A DNA stretch of 64,000 nt from Liquidambar formosana (Eukaryota > Streptophyta > Magnoliopsida > Saxifragales > Altingiaceae). Location: assembly GCA_039720395.1 (NCBI GenBank), contig CM077831.1, forward strand, positions 30,047,695 through 30,111,694. The letters run 5' to 3'. How positions within the stretch are numbered: position 1 is the first letter of the stretch; each line of letters starts with the position of its first letter. This document shows, in pieces, positions 24,835 through 36,773 of this stretch. Made by a program: the position numbers and the translations under genes. The notes beneath the pieces are model-generated. The model saw only the letters and a list, made by a program, of their open reading frames with translations. It had not been told where the DNA came from and did not search any database.

Positions 24835-25143
24835 TTCTGGTGACATAATCGATTGTAGGTAAGATTTTGTTAACTTTAGTTTTGAGAAGTTTCTTCAAGA
24901 AAAAACAACTTTAATGAGTATTGTCAATAATATTCTATAAACAATTGCGTGTATTTAGGAAAGAATTTAATCTTTGTAAATAATTTGGTACTTCAATTTA
25001 AATGTTTGCTTCTATTTGTAAAACTTTTTTAAAGACTTTTATGGCCGTCCAAGTACTTGCCTTCTTTTCCTAATGCCTTGTGTGGTTAAGAAGGTTGAGG
25101 CCGCCTTTTCATGTAGGGCTTATATGAGGATCGTAAAGGTCTT

Positions 25144-25465
25144 AGGCTGTGTTTGTTACGATGGAATGGAATGAGAGTGAAAATAGAACGAGAATAGTCA
25201 TTTCATACCAATGTTTGTTTAGGGATGGGAATGAAATAGAAAAGAATAGGTGGGACTTACTTTTATTGATTTTTATTTCTTAAAAGGTGAGAATGCCCAT
25301 TCCTCTTAGTTTAGAAAGGCATGATTATTCTTTCAAATGAGAGAATAGACCCCCACAAAAGAATGGCCATTCCACTCTTTTAGGTTACCAAACACTCACT
25401 TTTTTGGGGGTAATGGAATCGCCATTCCATTCCCTTCTTCATTCCCTTATAACAAACAGTCTTAG
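25144..25465. mobile_element. TIR MITE, copy 1 (shared)
   Basis: Ends CTTAGGCTGTGTTTGTTACG and inverse CTAAGACTGTTTGTTATAAG, with inner complementary GGAATGGAATGAG and CATTCCATTCCC. About 320 bp. Also at 55644-55950. Confidence 0.62.
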
Positions 25466-25823
25466 GGCTTGTTTGTTTGGTAAGAATCCAGTAAGTGGAA
25501 TGGAATGTGATTTCAATGGTAAGACACTGTGATGAGAGAGAGAGAAAAGGAAAAGACATATGAGAGGTGAAATTATAAACTTCTTGAGAACATCAATCCC
25601 ATTACCACGACTTGGGTAGTAATGAGATTGGAGTTCTTAAGAGGCTTATGATTTCAACTCTCTCTTACCTCTTCTCCATTTTTCTCTCTCATTATGGAGG
25701 CTCACTTAAATTCTCTTTTCTTGAAAATTAAAGCGACATGAGAACTCAAAAATCATGTGTTCCCTCTTGTTCCATCTCCCTTATGGTTTGCATCCCTAGG
25801 GATAGAGTAAGTTAGGAAATTAA

Positions 25824-26375
25824 GGAGAGGATTCTGGCCAATTCTTTTCATATTTTGTTTGGGTGCCCAAGCGATAGAAGAATTCCAAGGGTTATATTTG
25901 CTTTCATGGCAATAGCTTTTGCACAAGAGTGATTCTTTAATATAAAACGAAAGACTAGACCCTTGCCAAGTGCAACATTGAAAGTATGAATATTTTGCAA
26001 AGTTAGGAAAGGAGAGGATTCTAGCCAATTGTTTTCATATTTTGTTCGGGTGCCCAAGCGATAGAAGAATTCCAAGGCTTATATTTGCTTTCATGGCAAT
26101 ACCTTTTGCACAGAGTGATTCTTTAATATAAAACGAAAGACTAGACCCTTGCCAAGTGCAACATTGAAAGTGAATATTTTGCAAAGTTAGGAAAGGAGAG
26201 GATTCTAGCCAACTCATTTCATATTTTGTTTGGGTGCCCAAGCGATAGAAGAATTCCAAGGGTTATATTTGTTTTCATGGCATGCAATACCTTTTGCACA
26301 AAAGTGATTCTTTAATATAAAACGAAAGACTAGACCCTTGCCAAGTGCAACATTGAAAGTATGAATATTTTACAA
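25824..26375. repeat. ~185-bp tandem repeat, three units
   Basis: Units start with GGAGAGGATTCT at 25824, 26011 and 26195 and carry TTTGGGTGCCCAAGCGATAG and CCTTGCCAAGTGCAACATTG. Copy 2 has one unit (about 56300-56470). The small minus-strand ORFs here are repeats of this unit. Confidence 0.85.
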
Positions 26376-27386
26376 CTTTTAGCTTGTTAAAGTATGAGTA
26401 TTTAAAGGATAGATTTTAAGAAAATTTTTTTTTATGTAAAATTGTTTAAAATAATATTTTCTTCACGTTCATTTTTTTTATAAAAAACTTTTATTTTTCA
26501 TATAAAACCTTAAAAAACTAAACAAGTGGAGGAGAGTTATAAAATTGAGTGAGAGACTCATAAATATATAAAAAAAACAAAAGGCGAGTTTGGTGAATGA
26601 CAGGTTCCCAGGAAACTTCCTGGGTAGAGACTAAATTGCACAAAGAGCTGAGTTCTTGCTTTATTTAAGCCAAAAACACTAATTTTCTTCCACATCTACT
26701 TAAAATAATCATGGATGAACTGACCATCTTGCCTTTCTTCAAGGAAAAAGACAGTCACCTCTTTCCCCTTTTCTCTCTCTCCCCCTACTCACGCCTCTGC
26801 CATGATAGGGAGAGGCAATCATGTTCTTAATAATAATAGTAATTGGGTTCACCTGCTCATCACTGTCTCAATTTCCATATTCGTCTTCGGCACCCATCTG
26901 ACCATCTCCATCTCAAGCCCTGGCCGAATTAATAATAATAGTAATAAACAAAATAAAAGAAGAAAAATTCGAAACCAGTTGCACCCATCTCAAACGGTAC
27001 TGAGTTGAGAACATCTCAAACACCATATTATAATACTTCATGTTCTTAGGGGCGGATATAGTAGGGGTGCATGTGTGCGCACGTGCAATCATTTAATTCT
27101 CAATATTTAAAAAATATATATATATGGATATGTAATTTTGATTAAATTTACTAAGTACCCCAATCCCATTGAGAAAAAATGGTTAATATTGATCAAATTT
27201 GGTTAAATTTTTATTAATTTTGTTTAAATTTATTGAGGTACACAATAGTGCATATGTGCACACGTGCTACTGCTTATATACAACCATTGAGAAAAAAATC
27301 CTGGATTTGCTCTTGCATGTTCTAACACTTCTCTTTATTCAATTTGGATTGGGAATCTCAATATGAGAGATTAGTTTACTTAGAGT
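26376..27386. other. Non-coding DNA, copy 1
   Basis: Shared with 56471-57660 apart from the copy 2 palindrome. A short A/T fold-back lies at 26400-26530. Small ORF 26802-27008 has no recognisable motif and is frame-disrupted in copy 2. Confidence 0.5.
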
Positions 27387-27756
27387 GGGTTAGATAACCT
27401 ATCAACATACACAATTTTTTTTATACAAATTCTTACACAAATTTTTAGATAACCTATTTACAATTCATATTTTGCGAAACCCACCTTTGGATTAGATAAT
27501 CTTCCCACATAGGTCATGCATGCAAAAAATAAAGTTGATTTGAGACTTGTAGCCATTTGATCCAAAAACTTATCTTTTTACTCACTAAAAATCTCACATT
27601 TATGGATGAAACGGCTTTTAATCTCAGATCAATTTGATTTTTCGCATGCATGACTTATGTGAGAAGATTATCTAATCTAACGGTGGGTTTCACAAAATAT
27701 GAATTGGAGATAGGTTATCTAAAAACTAATGTAAAAAATTGTGTATGTTGATCCTA

Positions 27757-27760
<4 letters not shown>
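27387..27760. mobile_element. Fold-back MITE, copy 1 (shared)
   Basis: Two ~160-bp arms in inverted order: GGGTTAGATAACCTATCAAC at the left and GTGTATGTTGATCCTAACCC at the right, with TTAGATAATCTTCCCACATA near the centre and its inverse. A CT/TA microsatellite abuts the right end. Confidence 0.68.
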
Positions 27761-27762
<2 letters not shown>

Positions 27763-27837
<75 letters not shown>

Positions 27838-27838
27838 C
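27763..27838. repeat. CT then TA compound microsatellite
   Basis: (CT)24 followed by (TA)13. Copy 2 keeps only a short TA run (58038-58060). Confidence 0.9.
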
Positions 27839-28162
27839 CCACCTTTCAAACATCATGATGGCATTAATGGGGTTAGTGAAATTTTTTCCAATTAGATTTA
27901 CAATTCAACTTCTGCATCAATATACAATATTACAATGCCATATCTATTTCAATACAAAAATATACTGCATATGATACACCATTATTGTTATATAAGCAAT
28001 GGGAAAATCAATCTCAATTGTCATTTTTAAAAAAATTTATTTATTTATAAATATCAAGATATTCCAGATGCTTTGCACTCGACTAATCCCTTTAGGCACA
28101 TGCAATCCCCTGTTCCACATGCATCGAGCAATTACAACATAAAGTACATGGGAGTGACCTTG

Positions 28163-28924
28163 TAGTAATTAATAATGTTTGCTGAAGTTTTGGACCATTT
28201 TGAGAGACTCCAAAAGTTTCAAGATCTGTTGAATTCCTAGATATGTTCATCTTTTGGAAACCAAAGTTTGTAGCATTGTCTCAACTGCCATGGCTAGTGC
28301 CAAAGCAGCATCATAAGCCCAAAGTCCATATATGTTCAATTTCGCATCAAGAATTGTTGGATTGTCTTGTTGGAATTTCCTTTTCCATTGAATGCTAAAA
28401 TCTTTGAGCTCTTTTGTTTTTGGAATGTAATTCTCTACACCTAATACCCCTTGCATTGAATCAATGACCGAAGGATCCATAGAACTCAAGAGATCACCTA
28501 TCCCACCAGTTATAATCCAAACATATCCTTCACTTATCATTCCAACCTCTTTTGCTTTTAGAAAAAGCCGAGAGCCAAGAGCCGCGCGGTAACATGTGCA
28601 CAATAAAAACTCTAGTTTGCATTGTCATCAACTTGTAAAGCTCCTGAACAATTTGATCATCGGTGGCAGATGGAGGAATGACACTCCGGTAGGGCACACG
28701 AGTGTCAATCTCTTGCAATGCATCGGTAAGAAAAGGTATAACTCCTTCTCCATACTCGTTGTCAACGTAGATGGGCATGGCTTCTCTCCATCCAAAGGCT
28801 TGAATAATTGCACTTATGGCTTTTACTTGAGACGAGTCATTTTGGCAAGCCCGTATAAAATAAGGATTATGAATTGGAGAAAGAGAAGCACTTGTCGCAG
28901 AAAATGATATAATGGGCACATGAG
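28163..28924 (-). pseudogene. GLR-B exon-2 stub, copy 1 (both ends deleted)
   Basis: Closely matches exon 2 of GLR-B at about 62550-63309. On the 3' side of the gene, everything from mid exon 2 to exon 5 is missing: sequence at 28163 jumps from DNA homologous to 58389 to DNA homologous to 62550. On the 5' side the stub ends at the duplication junction (28924), so exon 2's start and exon 1 are absent. It also has small indels relative to copy 2 (4 extra bases near 28580-28586 and 4 missing near 28277) that break the frame. Recognisable pieces include IYVDNEYGEGVIPFLTDALQ, PYRSVIPPSATDDQ and IYGLWAYDAALALAMAVE. A dead fragment by inference. Confidence 0.9.
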
Positions 28925-28960
28925 AACTTGTCGCAGTAATTTTTATTTTTATTTTTTATG
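28890..28960. other. Tandem duplication junction with templated filler
   Basis: GLR-B exon 2 homology ends at GGGCACATGAG (28924). Then ACTTGTCGCAG at 28926-28936 repeats exactly the ACTTGTCGCAG at 28890-28900, followed by T-rich DNA that becomes AHK5 intron sequence (ATGAACTTACCC, as at 467). A short copied filler of this kind is typical of end-joining or template-switch repair. Confidence 0.85.
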
Positions 28961-30200
28961 AACTTACCCATCTATGCAAGTTGGTGAACCTTCAAGCTTT
29001 TGAATACTTCCGTTTAAAAGCTGTCAGTCAGTCATTCTTATAATATATAAGATTCAATTTGTTGATATATTCACATTGCCTCTTTTCTCTTTGGTTTAAA
29101 AATGTTATCTTCCGACATAAAACGGTTTTTATGTTTCTAATTTTTGTAACAGGTAAGAAAAAGAGAAAAAATGGCAAAGCTTCGAGAGAAGATAGCCGTA
29201 CAAAAGGCCAAGGAAACTGAACTGAACAAAACAATTCATATAACAGGTTTTTTCCCCACCCTTAAATCTGGGTAGTTATGAATCTAAGTTCTATTGGCTT
29301 CAAGAGCAGTAAAGTTTATTCAGTTTAGCTTTTTGTTCTTCTTGTAGAGGAAACAATGCGAGCAAAACAAATGCTGGCAACTATGTCTCATGAGATAAGA
29401 TCTCCTCTGTCTCGGGTTGTTAGCATGGCTGAGATTCTTTCCACCACAACACTCGATAGGGAGCAACGACAACTGTTGGATGTCATGTCATGCTATCTTC
29501 AGGAGATTTGGTCCTTCAACTTATTAATGACATCCTTGACCTTTCCAAGGTCGAGTCAGGTTCGAAATTCATCCCTTTACTAATGGATTTCTAGTGCTGC
29601 TTTTGTTTGTTTGAACTCAGTTTCTTCATCCTTGCCACTTAATTTCTGTTTTTGATGGTGATGTTGGTGATAAAATCATTTCAAATATCACTGTCTAATT
29701 GGAATTTCCTTGTTCTCCTTGCGTTTGACCATGATCATTATTAAAAATATTCATACTGGTTTTCCCCTCTTTTTTTAAGGAGTTATGAAGTTGGAAGCTA
29801 CAAAATTCAGGCCTAGAGAGGTGGTAAAGCATGTACTCCAGACTGCTGCAGCATCATTACAAAAAATATTGACATTGGAAGGACATGTAGCAGATGATGT
29901 TCCTATTGAGGTGAGACCTTTATTACGTATTTTGACCAGACTATGCATTGAAATTTATATGTTTTGGACATAGTACATGTTTAGCTGCACCTGGCATGCA
30001 GCATTCCTCATGATTTATTCCTTCTTCTTTTACATATTATGGAGTATTATTTTTGGTATTTAAGTCCTATCAATAGTTGTGAAATGTAGGTTAGTACTTG
30101 TATATTATGCAAGAAGATATCATAAACTAATGACCCAGTGGTCTAATGGCATGGGGTTCAACGCTTCAAGACTTCTCTATTGGAGAGGTAATTATTTTTG

Positions 30201-31275
30201 CCTGAAGTGGTCTCTCAAGATTGTAATAGTAGCATTAGACAAGGTTCTTTAGCCCATCTTCTCTCAGCCATGCTGGTTGAGTATTTCTTAAACGTCTTAG
30301 TATCTAGCATTGACAACCTCTAAGTGAACCAACCCCGACAAAAAAAAAAAAAAAAAAAAAAAGAAGGAAAAAAAAAGAAAAAAGAGTTCCTTATGTTATG
30401 CATTGGCCAAAATTCAAGTTTATGTTAGGGTGGCCCAAACTCGGCCCGAACCTCAATTGACACGGATGATTGAGTTAAAGCTGAGGAAAATTGAAATTTT
30501 ATTTGCATTCTTACTTATTTTAATTTTTCAAGGTTTTTAAAAAATTTTTAAAAGTTTTTATGAATTAATTAATTAAAGATTTTATAAATTAATTTAAAAT
30601 AAAATTTAAAAAAGGAGTGGGGGGGGGGGGGGGGGGAATAACTGCCCCCAATGAATTAATTGCCTTGGGCCGAGCTCGGTAAGGATAGATGTTCCTTGGG
30701 CTGAGCTCACAAGAGAGGTTCAGTTCAGGGAACGGCTATTGCCTGAAGTGGTCTCTCAAGATTGTAATAGTAGCATTAGACAAGGTTCTTTAGCCCATCT
30801 TCTCTTAGCCATGTTGGTTGAGTATTTCTCAAACGTCTTAGTATCTAGTATTGACAACCTCTAAGTGAACCAATCCGGACAAAAAAAAAAAAAAAAAAAA
30901 AAAAAAAGAAGGAAAAAAAAGAAAAAAGAGTTCCTTATGTTATGCATTGGCCAAAATTCAAGTTTATGTTAGGGTGGCCTAAACTCGGCCCGAACCTCAA
31001 CTGACACGGACGATTGAGTTAAAGCTGAGGAAAATTTAAATTCTATTTGCATTCTTACTTATTTTAATTTTTTAAGGTTTTTAAAAAAATTTTAAAAGTT
31101 TTTATGAATTAATTAATTAAAGTTAATTTAAAATAAAATTTAAAAAAGGAGTGCCGAGGGGGGGGGGGGGAATAACTACCCCCAATGAATTAATTGCCTT
31201 GGGCCGAGCTCGGTAAGGATAGATGTTCCTTGGGCTGAGCTCACAAGAGAGGTTCAGTTGAGGGAACGGCTATTG
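30201..31275 (+). repeat. Tandem duplication of ~0.54 kb
   Basis: 30201-30741 and 30742-31275 are two consecutive copies of an AHK5-intron segment containing a poly(A) run, a G-tract and the text from CCTGAAGTGG to AACGGCTATTG. Copy 1 has a single version (1740-2290). The shared join is TTGC. The first unit ends inside the left terminal repeat of the Mutator-like element. Confidence 0.85.
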
Positions 31276-31631
31276 CAACCCCCCAATCTGATAAGTTCCC
31301 CCGCCCCCCCTCCTCTTATTTCCCAACCCCCAAATTTACACACTCACCCCTCTCAAAGACTAAAATACCCCTCACTCACCCACCCCACACCCCCATAGCA
31401 GTCCGGCGAGAAGAAGAAGAAGAGACGGCGACGGCGACGACCACGGGCGACGGCCCTTCTTCCTCTTCTCTTTTCTTTCTTTCTTTCTTTCCTTTTTTTT
31501 TTCTTTGGCTCTGCTGGTCAAATCTGTGTGTGAAAGGCAAGGGAGGTTTTTTTTTTCAAAACCTCCATTTTTCCCGGCGACGGGAGGGAAGAGAAAGAAA
31601 AGGCCGACGGGAGGGAAGAGGAGAAGAAAAG

Positions 31632-31971
31632 TGATAAGACCAAGAAGAAGATTACAAGAGAATTAAGCAAATTCCCGCATCAAGGGGGAAACCTTCTCAA
31701 TAACTTTGATAATACCAAATCGGATGATGGACTCCTTCCACACATTAGCCTTTTACAAATTACAAGGCAACTCACATTCCTAGATTACAGCCTCTAATAG
31801 CTATCAGACAACTCATACTCCTAAATCATAGCCATTGACCCAATAAAGACTCCCTAACTTACTGACTCCTCCATTGACCACAATTGGTAACGGATTACAA
31901 TTTATTATACTTACCTAATTTATTGGCAGCAATCTTGTATTCAGTCAATCCCCTGTTTGTTGCACATATCA
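31632..31971 (-). repeat. 3' LTR of the Ty3/gypsy element
   Basis: 340 bp, same termini as the 5' LTR and the same length with no indels seen. Confidence 0.92.
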
Positions 31972-32000
31972 ATCCTTCCCGCTTCAGATAAGCCTTGTCC

Positions 32001-35000
32001 TCAAGGCTTAAAGTCAGGATACTTCTTTTGGAATTCAAACCAAGTCTTCCATGTTGCATCTTCTGGATATGAATTGGACCAATGAACCAGTACTTGTGTC
32101 ACTGCCCGATTCTTTTTGTTGACAATCCTGCGGTCCAAAATAGCTAGCGGCTCAAACTTAAGTCTTCCTTCTTCATCTGTAGGTGGTAATGCAGCCTGCA
32201 ACACAGTCCTATCACCGACCTTCTTCTTCAAGCAAGATACATGAAACACTGGATGGATTTGTGAACCTTCAGGAAGTTGCAATTTATATGCCACCTTACC
32301 AACCCGTTTTATGACCCGAAAAGGACCAAAAAGCGTGGGGATAATTTCTTACTGCTTTTTAATGCCACTAAACTTTGCCGAAAAGGTTGTAGACGTAAGT
32401 ATACAAGATCACCTTCTTGGAATTCAAGATCAATCCTCTTAGCATCAGCGACTTGCTTCATTCTGTGTTGGGCTTGATGAAGATTTTCTTTCAAGAGGCG
32501 CATCAGTGCATCAAGACTTTTTAAGCTTTGATCAATGGCTGCCACATTAGATTCACCTGGCACATATGAAGTATAAGTTGGGGGAGGTATACCATATATT
32601 CCTTCAAATGGTGTGATCTTTGTGGAAGAATGGAAAGAAGTATTGAACCACCACTCTGCCAGAGGAAGCCACTTGACCCATTCTTTTGGGCGATCTCCTG
32701 TTATACAACGAAGATATTGCTCTAAACAGCGATTTACCACCTCGGTCTGACCATCTGTTTGTGGGTGATATGCCAAACTCATTTGCAACTTTGTACCTTG
32801 AATAGAGAATAACCCTTGCCAGAAATTACTAGTAAATATTTTGTCACGGTCACTTACAATAGAGCTAGGCAGACCATGTAATTTGTACACATGATCCATG
32901 AAAGTTTGTGCAACATCTATAGCAGTGTATGGATGACCCAACGCCATAAAATGAGCATATTTAGTGAGGCGATCCACTACTACAAAAATCACTTCTTTAC
33001 CATGAGATTGAGGGAGACCCTCCACAAATTCCATGGAGATATCACTCCATGGTCGAATTGGAATTGGGAGAGGTTGTAATAAGCCTGCGCTAGCCACATT
33101 TCTTGTTTTATTCCTTTGGCAAGTGTCACATTCAGCCACATATGTACATACATCGTTGCGCACCCCTTTCCAATAGAAATTGCGTTTAACCCAATGAAGA
33201 GTCTTGTGAATTCCCGAATGACCCCCATTAGGACCATCATGAGCTTCATAAAGAACACGGGTTTTAAGGGCTGAATTTTTTCCCAACCACAATCTATCTT
33301 TGAACCGCAATTGCTCATGCTCCCAAGTAAAACCCAAATGACTCTCGGGCTTAGTCTTTAGCTCCTGTATCAATTGCTGGATCTTTGGGTCTGTGGCCCA
33401 CTCTTGTTGTAACTCATCCATCCATTGTGCTACTGGCATCGAAAGAGCCATCACATGCATGCTTTCAAATTGCCGAGATAATCCATCTGCCACCTTGTTT
33501 TCTTTACCAAAACGATACGAGATTTCAAAATTAAATCCCATCAGCTTGGTGAGCCATTTGTGTTGCATTGGCGTAGTAATCCGTTGCTCCAATAAGAACT
33601 TGAGGCTGAAATGGTCCGTCTTAATTTTAAAATGATGCCCCAATAGATAATATCTCCATTTAAGCACTGCAAATACCACTACCAACATTTCCCTTTTATA
33701 CGTAGAGAGGCCTAGATTCTTTGGGGACAAGGCTTTGCTAACAAAAGCAATAGGCCTTCCCTCTTGCATTAACACCGCACCTAACCCAATCCCCGAGGCA
33801 TCGCATTCAACCACAAAGATTTTGTCAAAGTTGGGCATTGCAAGGACTGGTGTCGTACTCATGGCAACCTTGAGCAAATTAAAGGCTTCGTCAGCTTCTT
33901 GGGTCCAATGGAAATTATCTTTTTTGAGCATAGCTGTTAGAGGATGGCTAATCTTCCCATAGTCACGAACAAATCGACGGTAGTAGCTTGTTAAGCCCAA
34001 AAATCCTCTCAGAGCCTTAATGGAAGTGGGCTTAGGCCAATTCTGCATGCTTGAAATTTTGGCAGGATCCGCAGCCACTCCTTGGCAGGAGATAAGATGA
34101 CCAAGGTACTCCAATTCTATGCGTCCAAAGAGGCACTTGGAGCGCTTCGCATACAATTGGTGTGCTTGTAATAGGCCTAAGGCAACCTGTAAATGGTAGA
34201 GATGCTCTTCCCAACTGCGACTGTATATCAAAATATCATCAAAAAACACAAGCACGAATTTACGAAGTTGGGATTTGAATAACTCATTTATAAGGCTTTG
34301 GAATGTAGATGGAGCATTGGTTAGCCCAAAAGGCATAACCAAAAACTCGTAGTGGCCTTCATGTGTTCGGAACGCAGTCTTGTGCACGTCATCAGGGTGC
34401 ACCCTTATTTGGTGATACCCAGCTCTAAGATCTAACTTGGAGAAGAACTGTGCCCCATCAAGCTCATCTAGTAGATCATCTATAACAGGAATGGGAAACT
34501 TATCCTTGATAGTCTCTCGATTAAGTGCACGGTAGTCAACACACATCCGCCACGTGTTGTCCTTCTTCTTTACTAACAAAACAGGAGAGAAAAATGGACT
34601 CACACTTGGTTGGATGCTTCCTGCTGCTAGTAATTCCCCCACAATCTTTTCTATCTCATTTTTTTGAACATAAGGATAACGATATGGTCGAACGTTGGTA
34701 GGTGAGCTACCTGGTTTTAGTGGTATTCGATGGTCCTGTGGCCTGCTAGGTGGTAACCCGTGTGGTTCCGCAAAAACAGCATTAAATTGGTTCAATAATG
34801 CTTGAAAATCGTTTTTAATTTTGGTGCTGTCCTCTGCCTGAGTCGTGTAGAGAATAGGCGCGTTGCTACTGAAATCAACCTGTTTAAAATCACGCAGACA
34901 TTGCATTGAAAATAATTGGGCCACAGCCGCATGGGCTGATTGCTTTAAGGTCTTACTCATTTCATCGGCACTAATCAATTTAACAGGTCCAATTGTGGCC

Positions 35001-36391
35001 CCTCGTAGGACATGGCGGCACCCATTTGTTGTAAATTCCATACGAAGGTTTCGGAAGTCCCATACAATGGATCCAAGATTTGCTAGCCATTGCACTCCCA
35101 GTACCATATCACAGCCTCCTAGAGGAAGTAGGCGCATGTCTGTCTTGAAAATGGTGCCCTGCATAAACCATTGTAATCGTCGGCAAACGGCTGAGCTGAC
35201 TATTTTGGTTCCATTTGCTACAGCAACAGGGAGAGGATTGGTCTGGTTAATCGTACATCCAGTCCTTTTCGCAACCACTGGGTCGAGGAAATTGTGGGTA
35301 CTGCCTGAGTCAATAAGAATGGTAATTGGATTCCGTTTGATAAAACCTCTTACCCGCATGGTATGGTAACAAGTTGATCCAGCCAAGGCATGAACCGAGA
35401 TAACTGGTTCTTCAGGTGTAGCGTGATCTGCTTCAGGTTCGCTTCTTTCCACCATTTCCATGACCTCTTCTTCATCCTCAGCTTCTAAAAGGAAGAGTTG
35501 TCGTTTCTTGCAGCGATGACCCAGCACATATCGTTCGTCGCAATAGTAGCATAGTCCTTTGGCCCTTCTGTCATCCATTTCAGACTGGGATATTTTTTTT
35601 ATGGGTGGTATATTGGCTGGTGTTGCTGATTTGTTAACAATAAAAAAGGTACCTTGTTTAGACATTGCGCGAGCCTTACGAAAAACAGCTTCCATGGTCT
35701 TTTCCTGTAAACGAGCCAACCCAATAGCTTGGGTTAAAGTAGTCGGTTCAAACAGTCTAACCCCATTTCGTATCTCTGCTTGCAAACCACTTATAAAGCA
35801 ACTCACAAAAAATTCTTCTGGCAAATTTTTGGTGCAGCCCATGAGAGTCTCGAATTGATCTTGATACGTTTGCACTGAACTTAGTTGCTTGAGTTTGGTA
35901 AGTTGACCCACCGCATCATCAAATTTACCCGGTCCAAATCGCGTCTCTACATCTTTGGTGAATGTCCTCCAGTTTACATGAGTTTTCGAGGCTTCATAGC
36001 TTTGAAACCATTCCAATGCCTTCCCTTCCAGATGGATGGAAGCAATGTAGACTTTATCCTCCTCTGCAATGTTGTTGAAACTAAAGAACCGATTGCACCG
36101 ATAAATCCAGCCTGTCGGGTTGTCGCCATTAAAATAAGGGAAATTGAGTTTAGCGTATTTTGTATGGACCGAATCTTTGCTGGAGTGCTGCCTCGGTCCG
36201 GTATGGCTGGAGGTATCTCCACGTTCTCCATCACCCAATTGGCTAGCGAGCTGATCGTATTTGAGGTTCATTGCCGAGACAAGCTATGATAATTCCTTCA
36301 AAGCCGCAGCCTGTTTGTCTGAGCTTTCTCTCAGATGTTTGATTGTCTCGTCCATGCGCTTAGCTTCTTGTGATCTAGTCCCTTCCGCCAT
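32001..36391 (-). pseudogene. Retrotransposon gag-pol polyprotein with one stop and one frameshift
   Basis: Starts at ATG 36391 (MAEGTRSQEAKRMDET). An in-frame TAG at 36286-36284 interrupts gag after ALKELS; the same frame then runs 36271-32309 (1320 codons). In that long frame: gag core about residues 40-200, zinc knuckle CYYCDERYVLGHRC (241-254), aspartic protease DSGSTHNFLD (321-330), reverse transcriptase with FFDDILIYS (676-684), RNase H with CDASGIGLGAVL (~823), integrase zinc domain (HSGIHKT...CDTCQRNK) and catalytic core with HPQTDGQTE. A single-base loss in the A5 run 32328-32332 displaces the last part into another frame (32294-32001), which holds the chromodomain (PEDATWKTWFEFQKKYP). 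Order PR-RT-RH-IN identifies Ty3/gypsy. Otherwise well preserved. Confidence 0.92.
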
Positions 36392-36433
36392 GATCGTTTG
36401 ATAACAGGGCAGGAACGTTACTCTAATACCAAT

Positions 36434-36773
36434 TGATAAGACCAAGAAGAAGATTATAAGAGAATTAAGCAAATTCCCGTATCAAGGGGGAAACCTTCTC
36501 AGTAACTTTGATAATACCAAATCGGATGATGGACTCCTTCCACACATTAGCCTTCTATAGATTACAAGGCAACTCACATTCCTAGATTACAGCCTCTAAT
36601 AGCTATCAGACAACTCATACTCCTAAATCATAGCTATTGACCCAATAAAGACTCCCTAACTTACTGACTCCTCCATTGACCATAATTGGTAACGGATTAC
36701 AATTTATTATACTTACCTAATTTATTGGTAGCAATCTTGCATTCAGTCAATCCCCTGTTTGTTGCACATATCA
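36434..36773 (-). repeat. 5' LTR of the Ty3/gypsy element
   Basis: 340 bp, TGATAAGACC ... CACATATCA on the + strand. By hand it differs from the partner LTR at 10 positions, all transitions. Confidence 0.92.

Larger units (their letters stand above)
448..28924. repeat. Segmental duplication, copy 1
   Basis: Colinear with 28937-63309 in the same orientation: AHK5 exons, intergenic DNA, GLR-A, exon-2 relic, first exons A and B, and the GLR-B fragment all recur in order with mostly small differences. The left boundary falls in the AHK5 intron near 448 (the ATGAACTTACCCATCTATGC stretch); the right boundary is in GLR-B exon 2. Identity was judged by eye only. Confidence 0.93.
31632..36773 (-). 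mobile_element. Ty3/gypsy chromovirus LTR retrotransposon (Reina-like), 5.1 kb
   Basis: Two 340-bp LTRs (31632-31971 and 36434-36773) with TGATA...TATCA ends flank a minus-strand gag-pol. The primer-binding site TGGTATTAGAG (36431-36421, minus) resembles the initiator-Met tRNA complement. A purine run (GCGGGAAGGA) precedes the 3' LTR. Flanking 5-mers AAAAG and AAAGG are a near-match target duplication. Short LTRs, ~5-kb length and a C-terminal chromodomain suggest the Reina group (inference). It lies inside a Mutator-like element in the AHK5 copy 2 intron. Confidence 0.93.

Noticed and set aside
25753..26259. Three similar small minus-strand ORFs
   Set aside because: Each lies in one unit of the 185-bp tandem repeat; no start context or homologue recognised.
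25824..26375. CRISPR-like array
   Set aside because: Units are ~185 bp and contiguous without short repeat and unique spacer structure, in a plant nuclear genome.
32001..32294. Separate chromodomain gene
   Set aside because: It is the C-terminus of the retrotransposon polyprotein displaced by a 1-bp slip at 32328-32332.
34863..36289. Plus-strand ORFs of 99-168 aa
   Set aside because: Antisense shadows of gag-pol.
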